Positions 24,867 to 32,587 of a stretch of DNA of 64,000 nt are shown piece after piece; position 1 is the first letter of the stretch; each line of letters opens with the position of its first letter. The position numbers were made by a program, and so were the translations under genes. Source of the stretch: a bacterium YEK0313 (lineage in GTDB: Bacteria > Pseudomonadota > Alphaproteobacteria > Rhizobiales > Phreatobacteraceae); assembly GCA_000751295.2 (NCBI GenBank), contig CCMO02000001.1, positions 2,095,501 through 2,159,500 of the forward strand, written 5' to 3'. Under the pieces are notes generated by a model, which saw only the letters and a program-made list of their open reading frames with translations, had not been told where the DNA came from and did not search any database.

Positions 24867-25541
24867 TTGCGTATTCTACTGATCGAGGACGAGCGGCGCA
24901 TCGTTGCCGATGTCAGCCGGGCGCTGTCGCAGGCCGGCTTTGTCGTCGAAAGTTGCATGGATGGCGATGACGGCTGGTTTCGCGGTGCGCACGACAGCTT
25001 CGACGTCGTGGTGCTCGACCTCGGCCTGCCGAAGCTCGACGGGCTGACCGTCCTGCGCCGCTGGCGCCAGAACGGGCGCGCCATGCCCGTCCTGGTGCTC
25101 ACGGCCCGCGACGGCTGGCGCGAGAAGGTCGAAAGCATCGATGCCGGCGCCGACGACCACCTGTCCAAGCCCTTCTACATGGAAGAGCTGGTGGCCCGGG
25201 TGCGTGCCCTTGCGCGTCGTGCGGGCGGCCACGCCTCCGCCGTCCTTGCCGCAGGCCCGCTCCTGCTGGACACGCGCAGCCATCGGGTGACCATCGGTGG
25301 CAAGGAGGTGCAGTTGACCGCGCTCGAATACAGGCTGCTGGCCTATCTGCTGCATCAGGCCGGCCGCGTGGTGCCGCAGAACGAGATCCGCGAGCACATC
25401 TATCGCGACGATCGCGACAACGAATCGAATGCGATCGAGGTCCTGCTGGCCCGTCTGCGCCGCAAGCTCGACCGGCCCGTGATCCGGACCGTCCGCGGCC
25501 ATGGCTACATTGTCGAGGCGGGGCCGGGCGGCGGTTCGTAA
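24867..25541 (+). CDS. OmpR/PhoP-type two-component response regulator (orphan)
   Basis: The 224-aa protein is read from a TTG preceded by GGGAGG, giving the canonical start LRILLIEDERRIVADV. The receiver has acidic DE at 8-9, the phospho-acceptor Asp in VVLDLGLPKLDG, Thr in LVLTARD and Lys in LSKPFYMEEL. The C-terminal winged helix has LTALEYRLLAYLLHQAGRVV and IEVLLARLRRKLDR. No histidine kinase is adjacent: downstream is a CoA-transferase gene, and the divergent neighbour is a PAS-only protein. Confidence 0.92.
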   Translation: MRILLIEDERRIVADVSRALSQAGFVVESCMDGDDGWFRGAHDSFDVVVLDLGLPKLDGLTVLRRWRQNGRAMPVLVLTARDGWREKVESIDAGADDHLSKPFYMEELVARVRALARRAGGHASAVLAAGPLLLDTRSHRVTIGGKEVQLTALEYRLLAYLLHQAGRVVPQNEIREHIYRDDRDNESNAIEVLLARLRRKLDRPVIRTVRGHGYIVEAGPGGGS

Positions 25542-25752
25542 GCGGCCGCGCGGGCGGCGCGCGCCTGCCGAACAGACGGAGACTCAGCCGGACGGCGGCA
25601 TAGCTCGCCGGCCCAATTCGCGTTAGTCTTCACCAAAACGGATCGATGCCGGGTTCGACCTGTCGGTCGGCGCCGCCTGTCTGCTTTGGCCGTCACGGAC
25701 GGTGGAGGCTGGCGGGCGAAGGCGAGGGTCCGATCGGCAGGAGAGGATACGC

Positions 25753-27093
25753 ATGACGGCAGCTGTTTCGGCGAAGCGCGCAACCGCGATCACGGCGGCC
25801 GAGGCCGCGGCGCTGGTCAAGTCGGGCATGTGGCTCGACTATGGCTTCGGCATGGGCCAGCCGGATCTGTTCGACCGGGCGCTCGCCGCCCGGCGCGACG
25901 AGCTCAGCGATGTCAAGATCCGCTCGGCGCTGACCATGAAGGCACGCCCGACGCAGGACAGCGATCCGCAGGGCGCCCATTTCCACTGGTTCAGCTGGCA
26001 TTTCTCCGGCTACGACCGGGCGCGTCACGACGAGGGCCGCTGCAACTACATCCCGATGAATTTCGGCGAGGCGCCCGACTATTATCGCCGCTTCATCGAG
26101 CCGGTCGACATCGTCGTGCTCAAGACCTGTCCGATGGATGCCGACGGCGTGTTCAATTTCGGCGGCGCGGCCACCTATCAGCGCGCCACGGTCGAACGCG
26201 CCAGATGCGTCATCGTCGAGGTCTGCGAGGCCATGCCCTATTGCCATGGGCCGGACAATGGCGTCCACGTCAGCGAGGTCGACTTCGTCATCCAGGGCGA
26301 CGGCGAGCCGATCCCGGTGATCGGCAATCCCGCGCCGACCGATGTCGACCGCAAGGTGGCCGAGCAGATCGTCGGCGAGATCGCCCATGGCGCCTGTCTG
26401 CAGATCGGCATCGGCGGCATGCCCAATGCCGTCTGTGCAACGCTAAAGGACAGCGGCGTGCGCGACCTCGGCATCCACACGGAAATGATGAGCGACGGCA
26501 TCATCTCGCTCTACGAGGCCGGCCTCGTCACCGGCGCGCGCAAGACGATCGACCGCGGCAAGATGGTCTATACCTTCGCCGCCGGTTCGCAGCGCCAGTA
26601 CGAGGTGCTCAACCACAACAGCGAGGCGCTCTGCTACCCCGTCGACTACACCAACCTGCCGCACAACATCATGCAGAATGCCGGCGTCGTGTCGATCAAC
26701 AACACGACGCAGATCGACCTGCAGGGGCAGGCGGCGTCAGAGTCGGATGGCCACCGTCACCTCAGCGGCACGGGCGGCCAGCTGCAGTTCGTTCGCGGCG
26801 CCTATGCCTCCGATGGCGGCAAGTCGTTCCTGTGCATGTCGTCGACCTATGACAAGCGCGGCGACCGGCGCAGCCGTATCGTGCTCAACCTGACGCCCGG
26901 CAATGTCGTCACCACGCCGCGGACCGACACGATGTATGTCGTCACCGAATTCGGCATGGTCAATCTGAAGGGCAAATCGGTCGCCGAGCGCGCCAAGGCG
27001 CTCATTTCCATCGCCCATCCGGATTTCCGCGAGGGATTGGAGCGCCAGGCGCGCGAACACGGTCTGATGCCGAAAGGGCTGACCCTGCGTTGA
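25753..27093 (+). CDS. Acetyl-CoA hydrolase/CoA-transferase family protein
   Basis: The 446-aa protein is read from the ATG at 25753 (upstream GGAGAGGAT). The two-lobed CoA-transferase fold is visible: an N-terminal lobe (VKSGMWLDYGFGMGQPDLFD) and a C-terminal lobe with LQIGIGGMPNAVCATL and GIHTEMMSDGIISLYEAG, where the family's catalytic Glu lies. NNTTQIDLQGQAASES is also present. Relatives are butyryl-CoA:acetate and 4-hydroxybutyrate CoA-transferases. It swaps CoA between short carboxylic acids, with partners unknown. It converges on the OsmC gene. Confidence 0.9.
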   Translation: MTAAVSAKRATAITAAEAAALVKSGMWLDYGFGMGQPDLFDRALAARRDELSDVKIRSALTMKARPTQDSDPQGAHFHWFSWHFSGYDRARHDEGRCNYIPMNFGEAPDYYRRFIEPVDIVVLKTCPMDADGVFNFGGAATYQRATVERARCVIVEVCEAMPYCHGPDNGVHVSEVDFVIQGDGEPIPVIGNPAPTDVDRKVAEQIVGEIAHGACLQIGIGGMPNAVCATLKDSGVRDLGIHTEMMSDGIISLYEAGLVTGARKTIDRGKMVYTFAAGSQRQYEVLNHNSEALCYPVDYTNLPHNIMQNAGVVSINNTTQIDLQGQAASESDGHRHLSGTGGQLQFVRGAYASDGGKSFLCMSSTYDKRGDRRSRIVLNLTPGNVVTTPRTDTMYVVTEFGMVNLKGKSVAERAKALISIAHPDFREGLERQAREHGLMPKGLTLR

Positions 27094-27108
27094 CGGGGAA
27101 CGCCCGGC

Positions 27109-27495
27109 TCAGCGCAGCTCGGTGCGGATGTCGATGCCGGGCTTGAGCACAAGCGTGACCGGCGTCTTCTCGGCGATCTCGGCGAGCCTTGCCTTCTGTT
27201 CGGGAGCGAGCTCTCCAGTGACCGTGATGGCACGCTCGATATGGGCCTCGTCGACCGTCTTGATGTAGCGAAGGTCGATGTCGACGGCCTCGAGCGGCCA
27301 CTGCTTGCGTTCGGCATACATCTGCAGGGTGATGGCCGTGCAGGCGCCGAGCGACGAGAGCAGGAGGTCGAACGGCGCCGGCCCCGTGTCGCCGCCGCAC
27401 AACGCTTCCGGCTCGTCGGCAGCCAGCCTGTGGCCGCGCGCCTCGATGGCGACGGCATAGCGCTCCTTGCCGATATGGGCATGGACATGGGCCAT
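27109..27495 (-). CDS. OsmC-family protein lacking the second cysteine
   Basis: The 128-aa OsmC-like protein has the first conserved cysteine in LLSSLGACTAITLQMYAERK. The usual second-cysteine motif CPVHKTL is replaced by KTPVTLVL, so the thiol pair of OsmC/Ohr peroxidases is incomplete. This variant is common and its activity is doubtful. It starts at 27495, 30 bases after the stop of the XRE-type regulator on the same strand, which suggests co-transcription. Confidence 0.88.
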   Translation of the reverse strand: MAHVHAHIGKERYAVAIEARGHRLAADEPEALCGGDTGPAPFDLLLSSLGACTAITLQMYAERKQWPLEAVDIDLRYIKTVDEAHIERAITVTGELAPEQKARLAEIAEKTPVTLVLKPGIDIRTELR

Positions 27496-27525
27496 GAAGG
27501 GCTCTCCTGTCGGGTGTCGTGCGGG

Positions 27526-28116
27526 TCAGGCCGCGAGCGTCTGCACCAATCGCGCGAACGAGCCGTCGGCCAGCCGCATGCGGGTCCAGCGCATCCGGCT
27601 CGGTCTGATCGGCACGATCTCGGAATTGTTGGCACCGGTGACGATCTCGACCGCGGGCGCGAGCGGCTCGAACCAGCGGGCCTCGGCGAGCCGCGCCTCG
27701 GCCGCGACGATCTCCGGACTGGCAAAACGCCAGAGCGATGTGCCGGTGAGCTCGTCCCTGCCAACCGACCAGGCGGCCGCGCGGGCAGGGGAGGCCGCCA
27801 GCAGCCTGTGGGTCACGTCGCAGACGAGATGCACCGCGTCGCGGGAGTGCCGTACGAGTTCGGCCAGCGCTGCGTCCGCCGCGCCATCCAGGCGGGCGGC
27901 CATGAGCGCGGCCAAGCGCTCGGCCTGCCGGCCGACGGGCTCCTGGCTGCCGCTCTCCCAGCGTGAAATCGTCGCCTGCGAGACATCGAGCAACTCGGCG
28001 GCATGGCTCTGCTTCATGCGCCTGAGCAGCCGCCACGTCTTCAAGGCGGGGCCGAGCCGCGGCGCGAGCGGCGCCGCCGGCAGGGCCTCCTGAACTGTCA
28101 CATGATCGCTCATCAT
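27526..28116 (-). CDS. XRE-family helix-turn-helix regulator with C-terminal sensor region
   Basis: The 196-aa protein starts at 28116 (MMSDHVTVQEALPAAPLAPR; GGGA upstream). The XRE HTH covers about residues 23-80: LKTWRLLRRMKQSHAAELLD and VSQATISRWESGSQEP. The C-terminal half is PAS-like, with AVHLVCDVTHRLLAASPARA and LTGTSLWRFASPEIVAAEA, which suggests ligand sensing. It is divergent from the epimerase gene and upstream of the OsmC gene, so it may control one or both. Confidence 0.82.
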   Translation of the reverse strand: MMSDHVTVQEALPAAPLAPRLGPALKTWRLLRRMKQSHAAELLDVSQATISRWESGSQEPVGRQAERLAALMAARLDGAADAALAELVRHSRDAVHLVCDVTHRLLAASPARAAAWSVGRDELTGTSLWRFASPEIVAAEARLAEARWFEPLAPAVEIVTGANNSEIVPIRPSRMRWTRMRLADGSFARLVQTLAA

Positions 28117-28217
28117 CGAGATCCCGTCCGTCCGGTCACCCGCTCGCATCATTTATACGTGGCAAGGCTGCTCCGCCATGGTGATAACGCGCGGATTCGA
28201 CCAAGCAGGGAACGGAC

Positions 28218-29129
28218 ATGCGCATTCTTCTGACCGGTTCGGCCGGCTGGCTCGGTCAAACGCTGGCGCCAAGGCTGGAAGCCGGCGGGCACGAGGTGAT
28301 CGGTCTCGACCCCGTGGCGTCGCCACGCACCACGGTCTGCGGATCGGTGACGAACCGTGACCTCGTCCGCTCGGTGCTGCGCGAGGCGCGCATCGAGGCG
28401 ATCGTGCATGCCGGCGGCCTGCACAAGCCGGATATCGAGCGCTTTTCCCGCGCGGACTTCATGGCGGTCAACGTCCATGGCACCTTCAATCTGCTGGATG
28501 CGGCGGTGGAGCAGGGCATCGACCGCTTCGTCTTCACCTCGACGACATCGCTGATGATCTCGGCGGCGATTCGGGCCGGCCTCGCGGGCGGAGCCGCGCG
28601 GGCGGCCTGGCTCACCGAAGACATGTCGCCCCAGCCGCGCAACATCTATGGCGTCACCAAGCTTGCCGCCGAGAAGCTCTGCCGGTTCTACCACGACGGC
28701 TTCGGCATGAAGGTCGTGGTGCTGCGCACCGCGCGCTTCTTCCCCGAGGCCGACGACATGGCCCACGCCATCGATCAGTCGGATGAGAACACCAAGGCGA
28801 ACGAGCTGCTGTTCCGGCGCCTGACGGTCGCGGACGCGGCCGAGGCCCATATCCGCGCGCTGCAGCGCGCGCCCCAGCTCGGCTATGGCCTGTTCATCAT
28901 TTCGGCCGCGACCCCGTTCACGCCGGCCGACTGCGACGAGCTCATCGGCAACGCGCCGGCCGTGGTGGCGCGCTATTTTCCGGATTATCCGGCGCTCTAT
29001 GCGCGCCGGGGCTGGACCATGTTCCGCTCGATCGACCGCGTCTATGACGCATCGCTCGCGGCGCGCCAACTCGGTTTTGTCTGTCGCACGGGTTTCCGGG
29101 ACGTGCTGGCCGGGCTTGCGGACGCCTGA
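28218..29129 (+). CDS. NAD(P)-dependent epimerase/dehydratase (extended SDR)
   Basis: The 303-aa protein has the Rossmann motif LLTGSAGWLGQTLAP. It has HAGGLHKPDIERF, the catalytic-type S-Y-K set (FVFTSTTSLM and IYGVTKLAAEKLC with YxxxK), and a C-terminal substrate domain (LRTARFFPEADDM, FRRLTVADAAEAHIRAL). Extended SDRs act on nucleotide sugars or other carbonyl substrates and none is indicated here. It is monocistronic and divergent from the XRE regulator. Confidence 0.88.
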   Translation: MRILLTGSAGWLGQTLAPRLEAGGHEVIGLDPVASPRTTVCGSVTNRDLVRSVLREARIEAIVHAGGLHKPDIERFSRADFMAVNVHGTFNLLDAAVEQGIDRFVFTSTTSLMISAAIRAGLAGGAARAAWLTEDMSPQPRNIYGVTKLAAEKLCRFYHDGFGMKVVVLRTARFFPEADDMAHAIDQSDENTKANELLFRRLTVADAAEAHIRALQRAPQLGYGLFIISAATPFTPADCDELIGNAPAVVARYFPDYPALYARRGWTMFRSIDRVYDASLAARQLGFVCRTGFRDVLAGLADA

Positions 29130-29280
29130 GCCGCCGGAGCCGGTGGATGGCCATCGCGCGACAGTTTTTGGCCCGCCGGCATGCGACGGCCGCCCGTCGT
29201 CGTGCTAACGGCGACGATCAGAGGGCCTGCGCCCATGCGCGGCGCGGCACGCCCAGACATCCAGCCGGACGGGACCCTGC

Positions 29281-29892
29281 ATGACCGAAATCACCGACGT
29301 CGCGACGCTTCGCGAAGCCTATACCGACCCTGGCGACCTCGCGCGCAAGAAGATCATGCCGCGTCTCGATGCGCATGCGCGCCGTTTCATCGCGCTCTCG
29401 CCGTTCCTGACCGTCGCGTCGAGCTCGGCCAGCGGCACCGACTGCTCGCCGCGCGGCGACGCGCCAGGTTTCGTCACCGTCGTCGACGATACGACGCTGC
29501 TGGTGCCGGACCGGCGCGGCAACAATCTGCTTGATACCTTGCAGAACGTGCTCGCCAAGCCGGAGGTTGGCCTCCTGTTCTTCGTGCCGGGGCTCAACGA
29601 GACGCTGCGGGTGAACGGTCGGGCGCGCATCGTCACCGACCCCGCCGTGCTGCAGTCCATGGCGATCCGCGGCACGATCGTGCCGAGTTCGGCCATGGAG
29701 GTCACGATCGAGCAGGTCTACTTCCATTGCGGCCGGTCGCTGCTCCGGGCGCGGCTGTGGAATGCCGAGCATCAGATCAAGCGCGAGGATTTCCCGCTGC
29801 TCGGTACGATCATTGCCGACCAGATCCAAGGCGTCGACGGCGACAAGGCCAACCAGAGCCTCGAAATCGCCTATACGACCAACCTCTATTGA
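29281..29892 (+). CDS. PPOX-type FMN-binding protein, MSMEG_1061-like
   Basis: The 203-aa protein belongs to the pyridoxamine-5'-phosphate-oxidase split-barrel superfamily. Motifs are SPFLTVASSSASGTDCSPRG, DTTLLVPDRRGNNLLDTLQN and VGLLFFVPGLNETLRVNGRA. FHCGRSLLRARLWN comes near the C-terminus. These fit the MSMEG_1061 family of FMN-dependent proteins, which lacks a confirmed reaction. It probably reduces or oxidises small substrates in the cytoplasm. No operon partner is visible. Confidence 0.83.
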   Translation: MTEITDVATLREAYTDPGDLARKKIMPRLDAHARRFIALSPFLTVASSSASGTDCSPRGDAPGFVTVVDDTTLLVPDRRGNNLLDTLQNVLAKPEVGLLFFVPGLNETLRVNGRARIVTDPAVLQSMAIRGTIVPSSAMEVTIEQVYFHCGRSLLRARLWNAEHQIKREDFPLLGTIIADQIQGVDGDKANQSLEIAYTTNLY

Positions 29893-30339
29893 CGGCAGCG
29901 GCGGCGCGCCGGAGCGCCTGTCCGCGCCAATAAGGCGGTTGCCGATATTCTCCTGCGGCGGAGCGGGGCGCGACAGTCCCGCCCGGCAACGCCTTGTCGC
30001 GCGGCCGCCGCCGCGGTCCTTGCCGGCGGTCGGGCTCGCCGCCGGCTGAACAGCCCCGCAAATGGGCGGGCGCCGCCGTGATCGCCGCGCGGCCCGCAGG
30101 CAGCCCCTGATCGCCGGAACGGACCGCCCTTTCCCCCAATCCTTGCTCGTCCCGCCCGGCCGTCGCGCCGCTCGGCCTGCGCATCGCAGCGCCGGATGTA
30201 CGCCCGCGCCCATGCGTATGAGCCCCCGGGCCAGGATCGCCGCGAATGTGACGCCGGCGACCCCGGGACGGTCCGCCCCGCCATGGCCCTTTTGGAGGCG
30301 TCCGAACGCGGGGAACGCGCTTGACCGCGGCGGTTTCGA

Positions 30340-30359
30340 TTTATACGATACAGTATAAA
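30340..30359. promoter_or_regulatory. Dyad TTTATAC-N6-GTATAAA upstream of the ABC/carboxylase operon
   Basis: The perfect 7-6-7 inverted repeat (centre GATACA) is located 99 bases before the first gene of the operon. A candidate ligand is the TetR regulator encoded inside the operon at 36031-36738; this is inference only. Confidence 0.55.
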
Positions 30360-30395
30360 CTAATAAGTCAAAAAAGATATTCCGGGAGGAAGATA

Positions 30396-30409
30396 TTGAT
30401 AATTATCAA
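30396..30409. promoter_or_regulatory. Perfect FNR/FixK-type box TTGAT-AATT-ATCAA
   Basis: The sequence matches the FNR/FixK anaerobox consensus TTGAT-N4-ATCAA at all ten specified positions and is a complete palindrome. If it sits at the activating position (-41.5), transcription would start near 30444, just before the proposed ATG at 30458. This suggests oxygen-dependent activation of the operon. A coincidence in an AT-rich patch is possible. Confidence 0.6.
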
Positions 30410-30457
30410 GAATTCGCGTGATGATTGGCGCTGCGGCGGGCGCATCCAGATGCGCGC

Positions 30458-31540
30458 ATGCCGCTTCCAGTGCGGCGACGCGCGCGTGCTGCCGCCGCTC
30501 CGGCTGTGGTCGTGACGCAGCCGGCCGTCCCGATAGCGCGATCGGGTCTCCCCGATGTGCCGCTTCTCGAGCTGAAGGACCTGTCGCTCGCCATCGGCTT
30601 CGACGCGGGACCGCGACTCATTCGCGACGTCAGTTTCTCCTTGCGTCCCGGCGAGCGGGTCGGGGTCGTCGGCGAGAGCGGCTGCGGCAAGACCATGACC
30701 GGCCTGTCGATCCTGCGCCTGCACCAGTCCTCGCAGATCAAGGCGTCCGGCGAGATCCTGTTTCGGGGCCGCGACCTTCTTTCCCTTTCCGAGCCGGAGA
30801 TGCGCGATATCCGGGGACGCGACATCGCGATGATCTTCCAGGAGCCGATGAGCGCTCTCGATCCGGTCTTCACCGTGGGAGACCAGATCGCGGAGGCCTA
30901 TCGCACCCATGTCGCCGCCGGCCGGAAGGAGGCGCGGGAACGGGCGATCGAGGCCCTGGCGCAGGTCGGAATCCCGGCGCCCGAGCGGCGCTGCGAGGAC
31001 TATCCGCATCAGCTCTCGGGAGGCATGCGGCAGCGCGTGATGATCGCCATGGCGCTCATCTGCGGGCCGAAGCTGCTGATCGCCGACGAGCCGACCACCG
31101 CGCTCGACGTGACGGTGCAGGCGCAGATCACCGATCTTCTGCTCGACATGAGCGAGCGCCTGGGCACCGCGCTCCTGTTCATCACGCACGATCTCGGCGT
31201 GGTGGCGGAGACCTGCACACGGATCGTGACCATGTATGCCGGCGAGGTGGTCGAGGATGCGCCGGTCGACGAGATTCTGCTCGCCCCGCGCCATCCCTAC
31301 ACGTCGGGTCTGCTGCGGTCGCTTCCCGGTCTCAGTCCGCGCCGCAGCCCGCTGCCCTCGATCCCGGGTCGCATTCCAGCTCCCGGCGCCATGCCGGAGG
31401 GCTGCCGTTTCGAGCCGCGCTGCGCCTACGCAATGCCGCCATGCCGCGCGGCGCAGCCGGTGGCAACGGTCGGAGCCGGGCACGCCGTGCGCTGTGGCCG
31501 ATCGGGCGAGCTCGCGCTTGCGGGGGTCGTCGCGCCATGA
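30458..31540 (+). CDS. Peptide/Opp-type ABC transporter ATP-binding protein (DppD-like)
   Basis: The product is about 360 aa, but the start is uncertain: ATG 30458 is used, with TTG 30425 or later GTGs as alternatives, and none has a good ribosome site. Walker A is GESGCGKTMTG, Q-loop IFQEPMSALDP, signature QLSGGMRQRVMIAM, Walker B LLIADEPTTALD and H-loop FITHDLGVVAE. The C-terminal oligopeptide domain has HPYTSGLLRSLPG and the cysteine cluster CRFEPRCAYAMPPC. It powers import together with the next four genes and ends in an ATGA overlap. Confidence 0.92.
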   Translation: MPLPVRRRARAAAAPAVVVTQPAVPIARSGLPDVPLLELKDLSLAIGFDAGPRLIRDVSFSLRPGERVGVVGESGCGKTMTGLSILRLHQSSQIKASGEILFRGRDLLSLSEPEMRDIRGRDIAMIFQEPMSALDPVFTVGDQIAEAYRTHVAAGRKEARERAIEALAQVGIPAPERRCEDYPHQLSGGMRQRVMIAMALICGPKLLIADEPTTALDVTVQAQITDLLLDMSERLGTALLFITHDLGVVAETCTRIVTMYAGEVVEDAPVDEILLAPRHPYTSGLLRSLPGLSPRRSPLPSIPGRIPAPGAMPEGCRFEPRCAYAMPPCRAAQPVATVGAGHAVRCGRSGELALAGVVAP

Positions 31541-32556
31541 CCGGGTCTGCGAAAGTGGAGGTCGCCACGGCTGCCCCGGTCATGTCCGTGCGCGGATTGC
31601 GCATCGCCTTTCCCGTCGGCGGCACCGGGCAGACGGTGAAGGCGTTGGACGGCGTCGATTTCGACGTCTTCAAAGGCGAGACACTCGGCATCATCGGCGA
31701 GTCCGGGTCGGGCAAGACGACGCTCGGCCGCGCGCTCGTCGGCCTTGCCCGTCCGACCGCCGGGCAGATCCTGCACGACGGGATCGACATGAGCGGGCTC
31801 GGCGGCGCCCGCTTCCGCAAGGCGCGGCGCGATTACCAGATCATCTTTCAGGACCCGAACGCGGCGCTGAACCCGCGCATGAGCGTCCTGGACAGCATCG
31901 TCGAGCCCGCCGCAGTCGCCGGCATCGGCGATGCAAGGTCGCGCCGTGGCGACGCGCTCGACATGCTGAAGCGCGTCGGCCTTTCGCCGGAGCTCGCCGG
32001 CCGCTACCCGCATCAGTTTTCCGGTGGCCAGAAGCAGCGCATCAACATCGCCCGGGCGTTGATGCTGCGGCCGAAGGTCATCGTCTGCGACGAGGTGGTG
32101 GCGGCGCTCGACGTCTCGGTCCGCGGCAACGTCCTGAACCTGTTCGCCGAACTGCAGCGCGACTTCGACCTGACCTATGTCTTCATCACCCACGACATCT
32201 CGGTCGTGTCGCATATTTCCGACCGCATCGCGGTGACCTATCTCGGGCGCTTCATGGAACTGGCTGCCGCCGAGGAGCTGATCGAGCGGCCGCTGCATCC
32301 CTATACGCGCGCGCTCCTGTCGGCCGAACCGGTGCCGCTGCCATCGGCGATGCGCACCCATCGGCGCATCGCCTTGAAGGGCGAGATTCCCAGCCCGCTG
32401 TCCCCGCCGTCCGGCTGCCGCTTCCGCACGCGCTGCCCGGCTGCCGGCGAGCGCTGCGCCACCGAGGCCCCGGCCTGGCGCGAAATCAAGGCCGGCCATT
32501 GGGTCGCCTGCCACTTCTCGACGCCCGAGGGGCCTCCGGCCTTCGCCGATGCCTGA
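31537..32556 (+). CDS. Peptide/Opp-type ABC transporter ATP-binding protein (DppF-like)
   Basis: The 339-aa partner ATPase starts at the ATGA overlap; the frame is open far upstream but that part is a shadow. Walker A is GESGSGKTTLG, Q-loop IIFQDPNAALNPRMSV, signature QFSGGQKQRINIARAL, Walker B VIVCDEVVAALD and H-loop FITHDISVVSH. The C-terminal oligo/dipeptide domain includes HPYTRALLSAEP and CRFRTRCPAAGERC. Walker B has Val-Val after Glu where Pro-Thr or Pro-Val is usual (DEVVAALD), a mild oddity. Confidence 0.93.
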   Translation: MTGSAKVEVATAAPVMSVRGLRIAFPVGGTGQTVKALDGVDFDVFKGETLGIIGESGSGKTTLGRALVGLARPTAGQILHDGIDMSGLGGARFRKARRDYQIIFQDPNAALNPRMSVLDSIVEPAAVAGIGDARSRRGDALDMLKRVGLSPELAGRYPHQFSGGQKQRINIARALMLRPKVIVCDEVVAALDVSVRGNVLNLFAELQRDFDLTYVFITHDISVVSHISDRIAVTYLGRFMELAAAEELIERPLHPYTRALLSAEPVPLPSAMRTHRRIALKGEIPSPLSPPSGCRFRTRCPAAGERCATEAPAWREIKAGHWVACHFSTPEGPPAFADA

Positions 32557-32587
32557 CGGAAAAAACGACAAAAGGGAGGATCACATC

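Larger units (their letters stand above)
29893..30457. other. Long intergenic region before the peptide-type ABC operon
   Basis: About 565 bases. Bases 29893-30320 are GC-rich and hold no gene I can support; the open frames there are compositional shadows. Bases 30335-30420 abruptly become AT-rich and carry two perfect dyads, 30340-30359 and the FNR/FixK-type box at 30396-30409. This is the likely promoter of the following operon. A GGGAGG at 30384-30389 is not placed to serve any good start codon. Confidence 0.6.

Noticed and set aside
29893..30320. Possible small genes in the long gap before the ABC operon
   Set aside because: All open frames are Arg/Pro/Ala-rich without ribosome sites or signal peptides, and several overlap each other on both strands.
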